64,000 bases of DNA from Myxococcota bacterium (GTDB lineage Bacteria; Myxococcota_A; UBA796), in NCBI GenBank assembly GCA_029251165.1, contig JAQXDW010000142.1, positions 80,470-144,469 of the forward strand. Direction: 5' to 3'. This document shows, piece by piece, positions 43,661-52,417 of this stretch (its first letter is position 1; every line of letters starts with the position of its first letter). The notes beneath the pieces were generated by a model. That model was not told where the DNA came from and made no database searches. It saw nothing but the letters and a program-made list of their open reading frames with translations. The position numbers were made by a program, and so were the translations under genes.

Positions 43661-45469
43661 TCAGCGATCGAAGCGAACCTTTCGCCGAACCAGGCGAACC
43701 GAGCGGTCGGTTCCCTCCAGGGAGCCGGTCATGCCGACGCGGATCTCTGCGGCGTTCGCCTCGTCGGTGTCGATGTGCATCTCCAGGGCATACTTCTTCG
43801 ACACGCGAATAAGGACATCGCCGAACACCAGGTTGCGCCCCTCACTGTCGACCGCGACCTCGACTACATCGCGGTCCTTGACCCCGAAGAACCCAGCGTC
43901 GTCGGGCGTCATGTGGATGTGCCGTCGTGCACAGATGACCCCCTCCTTGAGGGTGAGTCGGCCGGCTGGTCCCTGTAGGGTGATGCCCGGAGAGTTGGCG
44001 ACATCGCCGGAGTCGCGCACCGGAGCATCAATGCCGAGGGTGAACTCATCGGTCCGAGAGACCTCCACCTGGCACTTCGGACGCGGCGGACCAAGCACCC
44101 GCACTCCCTTGATGGTCCGGCGGGGACCGATAATGTCGACCTTCTCCACTGCGGCATACTGCCCCGGCTGGCTGATCTCTTTGTAGACCGTCAGCTCATG
44201 CCCCTCCCCGAACAGGGTCGCGATGGCGGCCCGGGTGAGGTGGATGTGGCGGGCGGAGATGGCGATGGGAATGGTGCGCTCGCGCTGCACCCGATCCTGG
44301 TCGCGGACCAGCCGTGCTGCCCCACGGGCAATGGCGTGCTCCTCGTCTGTGCAGACCACCAGCAGGGCCACCCGGCTGCGACGGGCGGAGATCTCAGCGA
44401 CCGGGCTGTCCGTGGACACTGCCGCGTCGCGGTTTCGATCCTCGTCGAGGCGGGCACCGAGAAACTCCAGACGCTGCACTGCGCGGTGGCGGATCAGGGC
44501 GCTGTTCTGGCCGATGCCGCCCGTGAACACCACCGCATCTACGCCGCCCATCACCGCAGCATAGGCACCGATGTACTTCCGAAGACGGTGGGCGAAGGCG
44601 TGAATGGCCAGGCGACAGCGCTCGTCGCCGGCAGCAGCCCGCTCCTCGATGTCGCGCATGTCGTTTCCGACCCCAGACAGCCCCGCGAGCCCGCTCTTGC
44701 GGTTGAGCAGGTCGTCGAGGTCGTCGATGGACAGCCCCTCCCGCCGGGAGAGCTCCAGCAGCACACCTGGATCGATGTCGCCGACACGGGTGCCCATCAC
44801 CAGCCCCTCAAGCGGAGTCATGCCCATGCTCGTCTCGACCGAGCGGCCCTCCTCCACGGCAGCCACGCTGCACCCATTGCCGAGGTGACAGGTAATGATT
44901 CGCAGGTCGCGCAGATCGGCCTCGAGGTGCGCAGCGGCGCGGGAGGCCACGTAGCTGTGGCTGGGACCGTGGAAGCCGTAGCGCCGAATCCCGTGCTTCT
45001 CAGCAAGCTCTGCCGGCAGGGCATAGGTGCGGGCGCGGCGTGGGAGGGTGGCATGGAAGGCGGTGTCGAACACCGCGACGTGGGTAAGCTCTGGCAGCAG
45101 CGTCCGAGCCGCTCGGATCCCGGCGAGGTTGGCCGGATTGTGCAGCGGCGCGATGGCACAGAGGGCCTCGATGGCCGCCTCGACCTCCGCATCGATGCGT
45201 GCTGGAGCGGAGAAGCGCGCGCCGCCATGGACCACCCGGTGTCCGACCGCTGCCACCGTGAGCCCTTCCACAAGGCGCGGCAGCATCAGGGTCAGCGCGG
45301 TCGCACAGTCCACGTCCCCGAGCGCCTCTTCGATCCCATCGAGCTGTGCGCTGCAGCCGGGTGTTCCCACCCGCTGCACCCGCAGCTTCCGGATCCGGTG
45401 TCCGGTCTCCTCATTGAGGACATCTGCCTTTACACTTGAGCTTCCACAGTTGATCACCAGGACGTCCAT
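43661..45469 (-). CDS. ackA-pduL: Acetate kinase - PduL phosphotransacylase fusion
   Basis: 602 residues. GGAGG lies 5 bases before the ATG at 45469. Residues 1 to about 385 are acetate kinase: LVINCGSSSVKADV, GHRVVHGG, FDTAFH, the catalytic Arg/Asp regions, GNGCS and GGIGQNS. Residues about 405-600 are a PduL-type phosphotransacylase with both zinc-binding histidine motifs (SARHIHL; CARRHIHM) and the duplicated barrel halves. Together they would convert acetyl-CoA to acetyl-phosphate and then acetate plus ATP, or the reverse, within one chain. No N-terminal microcompartment-targeting helix is evident, so it is probably cytosolic. Normally the genes are separate; the fusion could channel acetyl-phosphate. 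Confidence 0.92.
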   Translation of the reverse strand: MDVLVINCGSSSVKADVLNEETGHRIRKLRVQRVGTPGCSAQLDGIEEALGDVDCATALTLMLPRLVEGLTVAAVGHRVVHGGARFSAPARIDAEVEAAIEALCAIAPLHNPANLAGIRAARTLLPELTHVAVFDTAFHATLPRRARTYALPAELAEKHGIRRYGFHGPSHSYVASRAAAHLEADLRDLRIITCHLGNGCSVAAVEEGRSVETSMGMTPLEGLVMGTRVGDIDPGVLLELSRREGLSIDDLDDLLNRKSGLAGLSGVGNDMRDIEERAAAGDERCRLAIHAFAHRLRKYIGAYAAVMGGVDAVVFTGGIGQNSALIRHRAVQRLEFLGARLDEDRNRDAAVSTDSPVAEISARRSRVALLVVCTDEEHAIARGAARLVRDQDRVQRERTIPIAISARHIHLTRAAIATLFGEGHELTVYKEISQPGQYAAVEKVDIIGPRRTIKGVRVLGPPRPKCQVEVSRTDEFTLGIDAPVRDSGDVANSPGITLQGPAGRLTLKEGVICARRHIHMTPDDAGFFGVKDRDVVEVAVDSEGRNLVFGDVLIRVSKKYALEMHIDTDEANAAEIRVGMTGSLEGTDRSVRLVRRKVRFDR

Positions 45470-45506
45470 CACACCCTCCAGGAGGCATGCCTGTATCCTG
45501 CCGGGC

Positions 45507-45839
45507 GTGCCACAGCCGACCGACCTCCTCTCCTGCCCGCCCTCCGCCATCACCCTCTCCGCCCCGATGGATGGCGTCCGGTTCGCAACCGATGGCGAGC
45601 AGTCTGTCGTCGGAGTGCTCAGCGACGGCGAGCTGTGCTGGGCAGACACTGTGGTTCCGGCTCCGCTGAGCCTCATCGACTCCCTGGAGAGCGTGGCCTA
45701 CCACCAGATGTGGTCCGGGGTGCTGGAGGTCGAGCTGCCCCGCGCTGACCCGCTGCGCATCTGGCTGTGTGATGGCGAGCTGCAGGTGCTCCTGCTGACC
45801 ATCGACGCCCAGGGTAGTCCCCAGCTCATGCTCTCTTGA
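45507..45839 (+). CDS. Small hypothetical protein
   Basis: 110 residues from a GTG at 45507, divergent from the AckA-PduL gene (37 bases between starts). No family recognised. The sequence looks coding rather than chance: alternating hydrophobic strands (GVRFATDGEQSVVGVLSDGELCW, SGVLEVELPRADPLRIWLCDGELQVLLLTID) with ordinary composition. The ribosome-binding site is weak, so start and reality are moderately uncertain. Not obviously exported. Confidence 0.5.
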   Translation: MPQPTDLLSCPPSAITLSAPMDGVRFATDGEQSVVGVLSDGELCWADTVVPAPLSLIDSLESVAYHQMWSGVLEVELPRADPLRIWLCDGELQVLLLTIDAQGSPQLMLS

Positions 45840-45947
45840 CGGACTCCTGACAAACCAAATCAGATCCCAACGGTCGGTAGAGACACCCCAGGCGTTCATC
45901 GCCACTGACTGAAAACCAATGCCCAGATCCGGGCAAGGAGGATTGGT

Positions 45948-47882
45948 ATGTCTTCAACCAGGACTGCAGGAATCACGTTGGCTCTGCTCGGCCTCACCCT
46001 CGGCGTGGTCGGTCTGCTGCGAGCCTCCGACTCCTCAAGCGATGTAGAGGCGGAGGTGACGGCGACGGCGACGGTGACGGCGACGGCGACGGCGGAGACC
46101 TACGAGCTCGCAGATCGATTCGTGGAGATCATCCCAGCACCCGAGCCTGCCGCGCTGAAGAAGGACGGCTCCGACGCACCACAGGTGGCATCGAGAGAGA
46201 ACAAAGAGCGAGCATCCGCAGCCGAGGGCGTCGCTGTACTCAGCAGTGACGGTCAGCTCGATGGTGTCTTCGGCTCCTCCGCGCTCGACTCTGATCTCAC
46301 GGGTGGCATCGGCGGCCTCATCGGCGCCAAGGGCACGCAGATCGGCTCCGGCGGCCTCGGCTCTCGTGGCTCGGGTCTCGGTGGTGGTGGTACCGCAGCA
46401 GGCCTCGGCGGCCTCGGCACCCGGGGTCGCGGCTCGGGTCGCTCCGGCTACGGCTCTGGCGGTGGCTCCTTCGGCGGCAAGCAGGCCGCTCCCCCTCGTC
46501 AGGAGGGCTACACAAGCTACGGCATCAACGCCCAGACCCTCGTGGAGAACGATCACCTCTCGACCTTCTCCATCGATGTCGACACTGCCAGCTACACCAT
46601 CGCCCGCAGCAAGCTGCTCACCGGAGCACTCCCGCCAGAAGCGGCAGTCCGGGTCGAGGAGTTCGTCAACTACTTCGACTACCGCTACGCCGATCGGGCA
46701 GACGAGGCCCCGTTCGCGGTCTACATGGAGGCCGCGCCCTCTCCCTGGGAGCCCACTCACCATGTCGTGCGGGTCGGCCTCCAGGGCGACCGTCTCGACG
46801 AGGATGACCGAAAGCCGGTCCGGCTGACCTTCCTGGTTGATGTCTCCGGCTCGATGTCGGCCAACAACAAGCTGCCCCTGGCCCGCAAGGCGATTCGGCA
46901 CCTCGTCGGCAACCTCGGCGCAGAGGACTCCGTGGCGATCACCACCTACGCTGGACGGACCGAGGTGCTCCTCCAGCCCACCGCCGCCAGCGAGCTCTCC
47001 ATCATCCATGCCGCGATCGAGACGCTCCAGTCCGGCGGCGGGACCAACATGGACTCCGGCATCCAGCTTGCCTACCAGCTCGCCGACCGGGCGTTCGTGG
47101 CCGGCGCTGAGAACCGGGTCATCGTGCTCTCCGACGGCGACGCCAACATCGGCCGAACCTCCCACGATGCACTGCTCACCGAGATCACCGGCTACGCCAA
47201 GAAGGGCATCACGATGTCAACCATCGGGTTTGGGCGCGGCAACTACCAGGACACCCTGATGGAGCAGCTCGCCAACAAGGGCGACGGCAACTACTTCTAC
47301 ATCGACGACTACACCGAGGCGAAGAAGGTCTTCGGCCAGGACCTCTCCGGCACCATCCAGACCATCGCCCGAGACGTCAAGATCCAGGTTGACTTTGATC
47401 CAGAGGCCGTCCTCTCTTACCGACTCATCGGCTACGAGAACCGCGACATCGCGGACGCCGACTTCCGCAATGATGCGGTCGATGCCGGAGAGATCGGCTC
47501 GGGCCACAGCGTCACCGCGCTGTACGACGTCATCCTCCGGGACGGCTACCGGACGCACGACGGTCCGCTGGCGACGGTGCGCCTCCGCGCCAAGCCTCCC
47601 GGCGCAGATGCGGCCGCAGACGAGTGGTTCACCGCATTCCCCGCCGCTGATGTCAGCGACGAGCTGGCGGAGACCACCGACAGCTTCCGGCTGGCCCTCG
47701 GTGCAGCGACCTTCGCCGAGAAGCTTCGCGGAAGCCACTACGTCGAGGAGCTGACCTACCGCGAGATCGCGGCGCTGGTCGGCGGCGCGCGGCAGGGCGG
47801 GGTGGCGATCGAGGCGGAGCTGGAGCGCCTGATCACTCAGGCCGGAGCGCTGGCGGGTGAGAGCGGACTGGCCTCCCGTTAG
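45948..47882 (+). CDS. YfbK-like von Willebrand factor A protein, membrane anchored
   Basis: 644 residues with a strong AAGGAGG site. An N-terminal hydrophobic segment (ITLALLGLTLGVVGLL) is a signal or anchor, followed by a Thr-Ala repeat encoded by GACGGC-like tandem DNA (46056-46094) and a Gly/Ser-rich stretch. The core follows the YfbK layout: an N-terminal helper domain (STFSIDVDTASYTIARSKL...RVEEFVNYFDY), then a vWA domain with MIDAS residues (DVSGSMSANN, GGGTNMDSG, LSDGDANIG) and a C-terminal domain (VKIQVDFDPEAVLSYRLIGYENR). It binds a metal and a protein partner outside the cytoplasm. Histidine kinase and regulator genes follow within 10 bases. Confidence 0.9.
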   Translation: MSSTRTAGITLALLGLTLGVVGLLRASDSSSDVEAEVTATATVTATATAETYELADRFVEIIPAPEPAALKKDGSDAPQVASRENKERASAAEGVAVLSSDGQLDGVFGSSALDSDLTGGIGGLIGAKGTQIGSGGLGSRGSGLGGGGTAAGLGGLGTRGRGSGRSGYGSGGGSFGGKQAAPPRQEGYTSYGINAQTLVENDHLSTFSIDVDTASYTIARSKLLTGALPPEAAVRVEEFVNYFDYRYADRADEAPFAVYMEAAPSPWEPTHHVVRVGLQGDRLDEDDRKPVRLTFLVDVSGSMSANNKLPLARKAIRHLVGNLGAEDSVAITTYAGRTEVLLQPTAASELSIIHAAIETLQSGGGTNMDSGIQLAYQLADRAFVAGAENRVIVLSDGDANIGRTSHDALLTEITGYAKKGITMSTIGFGRGNYQDTLMEQLANKGDGNYFYIDDYTEAKKVFGQDLSGTIQTIARDVKIQVDFDPEAVLSYRLIGYENRDIADADFRNDAVDAGEIGSGHSVTALYDVILRDGYRTHDGPLATVRLRAKPPGADAAADEWFTAFPAADVSDELAETTDSFRLALGAATFAEKLRGSHYVEELTYREIAALVGGARQGGVAIEAELERLITQAGALAGESGLASR

Positions 47883-47891
47883 GCTTGAGGG

Positions 47892-48824
47892 GTGAAGTTC
47901 AACACCCCTCGCTCGATCAAGACCCCGATCATCCTCGGCGCCAGCTCCATCGCGCTGGCGATCACCCTCCTGGTCGGCTGGATCCTGGTGCTCATCCAGA
48001 ACAGCGAGCAGGCTGAGCAGGCTGCCCGCGCCAACGGGTGGCTGATGGTCGGCGGCATCGTGTCGTTCGTGGTCATCGTGGTGGTCCTGGTCCTGTTCAG
48101 CGTCTTCCTGGTCCGAGAGATCCTGGAGAGCCGCCGGCAGGTCCGGTTCATCGACTCGGTGACCCATGAGCTGAAGAGTCCCCTCGCCTCCCTGAAGCTG
48201 TCGGTCCAGACCGTCAACCGACGCAAGCTCAGCGACGCCCAGACCAGCGAGCTTCACCGCCGGATGCTCGACGACATCGACCGCCTCAGCGCGTTCATCG
48301 ACGACATCCTCGCCGCAAGCCGCCTGGAGCAGGACCGAGAGGCCCTCGACTGCTCCGAGGTCAACGTCCGCATGCTGGCAGAGCGCTGCACAGAGCGGGT
48401 CCGGGGGCGCTATCGGGCCCCGCGCGGCGCCATTCAGATCGACGTCCCCGAGGATCTCACCCTCCAGACCTCCTCGACGGCCCTGGAGACGGTGCTCAAG
48501 AACCTCCTCGACAACGCCCTGAAGTACTCCGACGAGCCCACCGGCATCGTCCTGATCGCTCGGGAGGGAGAGGGACGGGTCCACTTCTCGGTGACCGACC
48601 GGGGCATCGGAATCTCTCAGGTCCACCTCAAGCTCATCTTCAACCGGTTCTACCGGGTGCCAGATGAGAACGTGAACACCCGCCGCGGCACCGGGCTGGG
48701 GCTGTATGTCGTCAGCTCGCTGGTCAAGACCCTCGGCGGTCAGCTCACGGCCCTGTCTGACGGTCCCGGACAGGGAACAACCATGCAATTCGCACTGCCC
48801 ATGCGATACAGGAGGTCCTCATGA
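47892..48824 (+). CDS. Sensor histidine kinase
   Basis: 310 residues from a GTG at 47892, ten bases after the vWA stop. Two transmembrane helices (about 14-36 and 50-74) enclose only a very short extracytoplasmic loop, so it may sense an intramembrane or partner signal. H-box: FIDSVTHELKSPLASL with the phospho-accepting His. The N, G1 and G2 ATP-binding boxes follow (LLDNALKYS, DRGIGIS, RRGTGLGLYV). Its stop overlaps the response-regulator start (ATGA), which identifies the cognate pair. The upstream vWA protein is a good candidate for the sensory partner. Confidence 0.93.
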   Translation: MKFNTPRSIKTPIILGASSIALAITLLVGWILVLIQNSEQAEQAARANGWLMVGGIVSFVVIVVVLVLFSVFLVREILESRRQVRFIDSVTHELKSPLASLKLSVQTVNRRKLSDAQTSELHRRMLDDIDRLSAFIDDILAASRLEQDREALDCSEVNVRMLAERCTERVRGRYRAPRGAIQIDVPEDLTLQTSSTALETVLKNLLDNALKYSDEPTGIVLIAREGEGRVHFSVTDRGIGISQVHLKLIFNRFYRVPDENVNTRRGTGLGLYVVSSLVKTLGGQLTALSDGPGQGTTMQFALPMRYRRSS

Positions 48825-49540
48825 GCGAGACCGAAGCCCAGCCGCAGCGCCTCCTGATCGTCGAAGACGAGCCCCACCTCTCTGCCGGTCTGAAGCTCAA
48901 CTTTGAGTTTGAAGGGTTTGAAGTTGACAATGCGGCCACAGCCCGAGAAGCTGTCGCGCTGCTGGCGGGTGCGAAGGGCTACGACGCCATCATCCTCGAC
49001 GTCACCCTCCCAGACTCAGACGGCTTCACCCTCTGCAAGCGGCTGCGCGCGGCCGGCAACTTCACTCCGGTCATCATGCTCACCGCGCGCACCCAGGCCA
49101 GCGATCGGGTGACCGGTCTGGAGTCCGGCGCGGACGACTACCTCACCAAGCCCTTCGATCTCGACGAGCTGATCGCCCGGGTCCGCTCCATGCTCCGCCG
49201 ACTCTCCTGGGAGCGTCGTGCGCCAGTGGTCACCAGCAGCTACACGTTCGGCGGCGCGGAGATCGACTTCGAGCGACACGAGGCGACCATGGACGGCAAG
49301 CCCCTCAAGCTGACCAGCCTTGAGCTGGATCTGCTGCGCTACTTCGTGCAGAACGCCGAGCGGGTCATCAGCCGCACCGAGCTGCTGGAGAAGGTCTGGA
49401 AGCTGCCGAACTACCCCAACACCCGCACCGTCGACAACTTCGTTATGCGTCTGCGCCGCCACTTTGAGGCTTCCCCCTCCAACCCGGTCTACTTCCGCTC
49501 GGTTCGAGGGGCAGGGTACAAGTTTGTGCCGGCAGGATAG
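48821..49540 (+). CDS. OmpR-family response regulator
   Basis: 239 residues. Receiver domain: LLIVEDEPHLSAGL, phosphorylation Asp in IILDVTLPDSDGF, the Thr and Lys switch residues in MLTARTQ and LTKPFDLDELIARV. C-terminal winged helix: LTSLELDLLRYFVQNAERVISRTELLEKVW, and RTVDNFVMRLRRHFE with the RGAGYKFV end. The start codon overlaps the kinase stop. The YceI-type lipoprotein gene follows after 27 bases and may belong to the operon or be its target. Confidence 0.95.
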   Translation: MSETEAQPQRLLIVEDEPHLSAGLKLNFEFEGFEVDNAATAREAVALLAGAKGYDAIILDVTLPDSDGFTLCKRLRAAGNFTPVIMLTARTQASDRVTGLESGADDYLTKPFDLDELIARVRSMLRRLSWERRAPVVTSSYTFGGAEIDFERHEATMDGKPLKLTSLELDLLRYFVQNAERVISRTELLEKVWKLPNYPNTRTVDNFVMRLRRHFEASPSNPVYFRSVRGAGYKFVPAG

Positions 49541-49567
49541 TTCCGCCTCAGCACCGCTGGAGTCCCC

Positions 49568-50398
49568 ATGTTTTTGATCCTCGCAGCCCTCGCTTGCACT
49601 GGTGAGAGCGAGCCGACGTCCTCTCCGGAGGCAGCTTCAGCCGCTCCGTCTTACGGCGCAGCCACCGGTACTCCAGGTGCCCCCGGCGCAGCCGCTGGCG
49701 GTCCTGGCGGTCCTGGCGGTCCTGGCGCGACCGCGCGCGGTCCTGGTGGTCCCGGCGGTCCCGGCGCGACCGCGGGCGGTCCTGGTGGTCCCGGCGCAGC
49801 ATCCGGCGCAGCATCCGGCGCCGCCCCCGACGGCACCGCGATGAACATCAACAACGGCCCCCCGCCGTCGACGACCGGCACCGTCTCCGCAGCGGAGGTG
49901 AAGCTCATCCAGGTCAAGAACGGCAGCGCAGAGGTCGGGGCGACCATCACCGGGGTCACCGGCTCCCTGAACCTCCTCCCCGGCGACACCGCCTCTGGCG
50001 AGCTGACGTTTGACGTGGGCACCTGGGCATCTGGCGATGCTGGCCGCGATGCCAACGTTCGCGGCACCTTCTTCAAGGCCGCCGAGCACACCGAGGCCAC
50101 CTTCACCCTGGAGAGCCTGGAGGGCATGCCGGAGAAGCCGATGCTTCCAGACACCACCGCCACTGCTGTCGCGAAGGGCACCCTGGCGCTGTACGCCGGC
50201 TCCGTTCCGGTCTCGGCCAACGTCACGCTCTCCCGCAGCACCGACGGCTACACCCTCCAGACCACCGAGGACTTCATCGTCTCCATCGCCGGACTCGGCC
50301 TGTCCGAGAACCTCACCGAGCTGATGGTCCTCTGCGCGCACAAGTCCATTGACGACAGCGTGCGCGTCGGACTCGATCTCACGCTCAGCGCGGAGTAG
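49568..50398 (+). CDS. YceI-like lipoprotein with collagen-like Gly-Pro repeats
   Basis: 276 residues. The very short lipoprotein signal MFLILAALAC (Cys10) is followed by a Gly-rich stretch of GGPGGPGGPGA-type repeats (residues about 40-80; DNA about 49698-49800), then Ala/Ser/Gly. The C-terminal YceI/lipocalin-like domain includes GELTFDVGTWASGDAGRDANVRGTFF, EATFTLESL and a final SVRVGLDLTL strand. YceI proteins are periplasmic barrels that bind isoprenoid-like lipids. The Gly-Pro spacer would hold the barrel away from the membrane. Last gene of the vWA/two-component run. Confidence 0.85.
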   Translation: MFLILAALACTGESEPTSSPEAASAAPSYGAATGTPGAPGAAAGGPGGPGGPGATARGPGGPGGPGATAGGPGGPGAASGAASGAAPDGTAMNINNGPPPSTTGTVSAAEVKLIQVKNGSAEVGATITGVTGSLNLLPGDTASGELTFDVGTWASGDAGRDANVRGTFFKAAEHTEATFTLESLEGMPEKPMLPDTTATAVAKGTLALYAGSVPVSANVTLSRSTDGYTLQTTEDFIVSIAGLGLSENLTELMVLCAHKSIDDSVRVGLDLTLSAE

Positions 50399-50422
50399 AC
50401 CCTGCCTTCCTTTCAGCACATC

Positions 50423-51292
50423 GTGCCCGAGGATCCGCCTCGCGAGCGGATCGATGCCTACGCTGCCCGGGTGTTCGCCGCACTCGCATCGCGCTCTCAG
50501 GCGCGCAAGGCGATCAAGGCGGAGCGGCTCCTGGTCGACGGGGCACCGGGGCGGACGGTGTGGTGGGTCAAGGCCGGCAACCAGCTCACGCTGACGCTGC
50601 CCGATGGCCCCAGCCAGCCAGTCCTGCCGCTGACCCTTGAGCTGCCCTACGTCGACGACTGGCTGGCGGTGGTCAACAAGCCGCCAGGCATCCATGTCCG
50701 CGGCAACCACGTCCGCACCATCCACCGGGCGATGCGGCACAACCTGCCGCTCTCTCCGCACCCTGATGCCCTGCCTGATCCCGATCCGGTCCATCGGCTG
50801 GACTGCCGGACCTCCGGGCTGGTCCTCATCGCCCGGACCGCCACCGCTCGGGTCGGGCTGTCGCAGGCGTTCGAGGGACGGCGCATCACCAAGCGCTATC
50901 GGGCCGTGGTCCTGGGCGCGCTGGAGGGAGAAGGTGAGATCGACACCCCGCTCGACGGACGCGCAGCGCTCAGCCGGTGGCGTGCGGTCCGCACGGTGCG
51001 CTCGCTGAAGACCGACTGGCTGACGGAGGTCGACCTGTTCCCGGTCAGCGGACGCACCCACCAGCTCCGCCGCCACATCACCGCGCTGGGTCACCCCATC
51101 CTCGGCGACGACCTCTACTTCCACGGCCCCGTCCTGCGGGGGAGCGGACTGTTCCTCGCCGCCGTCGAGCTGACGCTGGCCCACCCGATCACCGGCGAGG
51201 CGCTTCACGTCTGCATCGATCCCCCTGCCAAGTTCACCACCCACCTCGCGCGAGAGGTCCGGCGCTGGCGGCGGTGGCACGGCGAGGAGTAA
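50423..51292 (+). CDS. RluA-family pseudouridine synthase
   Basis: 289 residues. An N-terminal S4-like portion (RIDAYAARVFAALASRSQARKAIKAERLLVDG) is followed by the RluA catalytic domain: NKPPGIHVRG, the active-site motif HRLDCRTSGLVLIARTA, KRYRAVVLG, and FPVSGRTHQLRRHITALGHPILGDDLY. It modifies rRNA or tRNA uridine; the target cannot be assigned. The start is unsure: GTG at 50423 is used, and a CTG eight codons earlier, right after the previous stop, would fit the family N-terminus. Confidence 0.92.
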   Translation: MPEDPPRERIDAYAARVFAALASRSQARKAIKAERLLVDGAPGRTVWWVKAGNQLTLTLPDGPSQPVLPLTLELPYVDDWLAVVNKPPGIHVRGNHVRTIHRAMRHNLPLSPHPDALPDPDPVHRLDCRTSGLVLIARTATARVGLSQAFEGRRITKRYRAVVLGALEGEGEIDTPLDGRAALSRWRAVRTVRSLKTDWLTEVDLFPVSGRTHQLRRHITALGHPILGDDLYFHGPVLRGSGLFLAAVELTLAHPITGEALHVCIDPPAKFTTHLAREVRRWRRWHGEE

Positions 51293-51319
51293 GGTGGATG
51301 ACGCGCCCTGGAGGCACTG

Positions 51320-52288
51320 ATGCTCCTGTTTCTGCTGGCTTGCTTCGATGGATTTGACCACCCCGCCCTCCGCGAGGGTGAGGCGGAGTACGATCCAAAC
51401 GACCTGACCGACCCGCACCAGGACACCGGCGACGACCCGGACTCTGCCCATCCCGAAGACACCGGCGACGACACGGACACTGGCGACGACATGGCGCCCA
51501 CAGCGGTGTGCTACCCCGGCGAGGACTCGGACTACACCGCCTGCCTTCCCCTCACGCCTCATCGCAGCAGCTGGGGCGTGGACTACGCCTACCCCGAGCC
51601 CTACGATGGCTCGCAGCAGTACAGCGCGCCGGTCCGGTTCATCGATCTGACCGCGGCAGACCCAAGCCTCTTGCTCGCGCCCAACTTCGCGCTGGACGAG
51701 GTGATGCAGGAATACAAGGGGGACTACGGCCTGTACCAGGTACACGTCATGGAGTACATCCAGGCCATCCGAGACACCATCGGCGGCGCCCTCTACGTCA
51801 ACTCTGGATACAGAAACGTCAGCTATAACGCCGGGGTTGGAGGCTCCACCTACTCACGTCACATGTACGGCGACGCGGTGGACATGTACAGCAACAGCGC
51901 CTCGCTCAGCGAGCTGGCGGACATCTGCGACAGCCTGGGGGCGGGCTACGTCAGCGAGTACGAGACCCACGTCCACTGCGACTGGCGCGACGATCTGCTG
52001 GACGTGGCGTTCTACGACGTCGGGCGCAGCCATCGAGAGGCCCCACGGCAGGCGCACCACGGCACGCTGCACGAGGACGGGGGGCGCTGGACGGCGGCCG
52101 CCGCAGGCTTCGATGAGGGGGAGCCGCTGCTGCGCTGGGCCGCCTGGGGAGCCGACGGCGTGCTGCTGGAGGTGGCGGAGGGTGCCGCGTATGTCCCTCC
52201 CCCCGAGGCCGCTCGCCTGACGGTGGACATCGGCGGTCAGCTCACCGTCGCTGCTGAGGGCTTGACTGAGGCTGGCGGTTCGCAATAG
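51320..52288 (+). CDS. Peptidase M15A-like (D-Ala-D-Ala carboxypeptidase/Peptidase_M15) lipoprotein
   Basis: 322 residues. GGAGG lies 6 bases before the ATG. The very short signal MLLFLLAC puts the lipid Cys at residue 8. An acidic DTGDD-type linker follows (about 30-60). The catalytic domain has the M15 zinc signature: SRHMYGDAVDMY (His and Asp ligands, SxHxxGxAxD form) and THVHCDWR with the third histidine and catalytic position. VNSGYRN precedes it as in M15A enzymes. It probably cleaves peptidoglycan peptides in the periplasm or on prey walls. A C-terminal beta segment of about 90 residues is unassigned. Confidence 0.88.
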   Translation: MLLFLLACFDGFDHPALREGEAEYDPNDLTDPHQDTGDDPDSAHPEDTGDDTDTGDDMAPTAVCYPGEDSDYTACLPLTPHRSSWGVDYAYPEPYDGSQQYSAPVRFIDLTAADPSLLLAPNFALDEVMQEYKGDYGLYQVHVMEYIQAIRDTIGGALYVNSGYRNVSYNAGVGGSTYSRHMYGDAVDMYSNSASLSELADICDSLGAGYVSEYETHVHCDWRDDLLDVAFYDVGRSHREAPRQAHHGTLHEDGGRWTAAAAGFDEGEPLLRWAAWGADGVLLEVAEGAAYVPPPEAARLTVDIGGQLTVAAEGLTEAGGSQ

Positions 52289-52301
52289 GGAGTGTGCGCA
52301 C

Positions 52302-52375
52302 GCCCCCTTAGCTCAGCTGGATAGAGCATCGGCCTTCTAAGCCGAGGGTCAGAGGTTCGAGTCCTCTAGGGGGTG
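52302..52375 (+). tRNA. tRNA-Arg (anticodon UCU)
   Basis: Acceptor GCCCCCT pairs with AGGGGGT (terminal G-U). D-stem GCTC/GAGC, anticodon stem TCGGC/GCCGA with loop CTTCTAA (anticodon TCT), T-arm AGAGG-TTCGAGT-CCTCT, discriminator G. CCA is not encoded (GCTT follows), unlike tRNA-Gln in this window. Confidence 0.95.
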
Positions 52376-52417
52376 CTTTGTCGTCTCGCACGACACCACC
52401 CGCGAAGCTGTCGCCGC

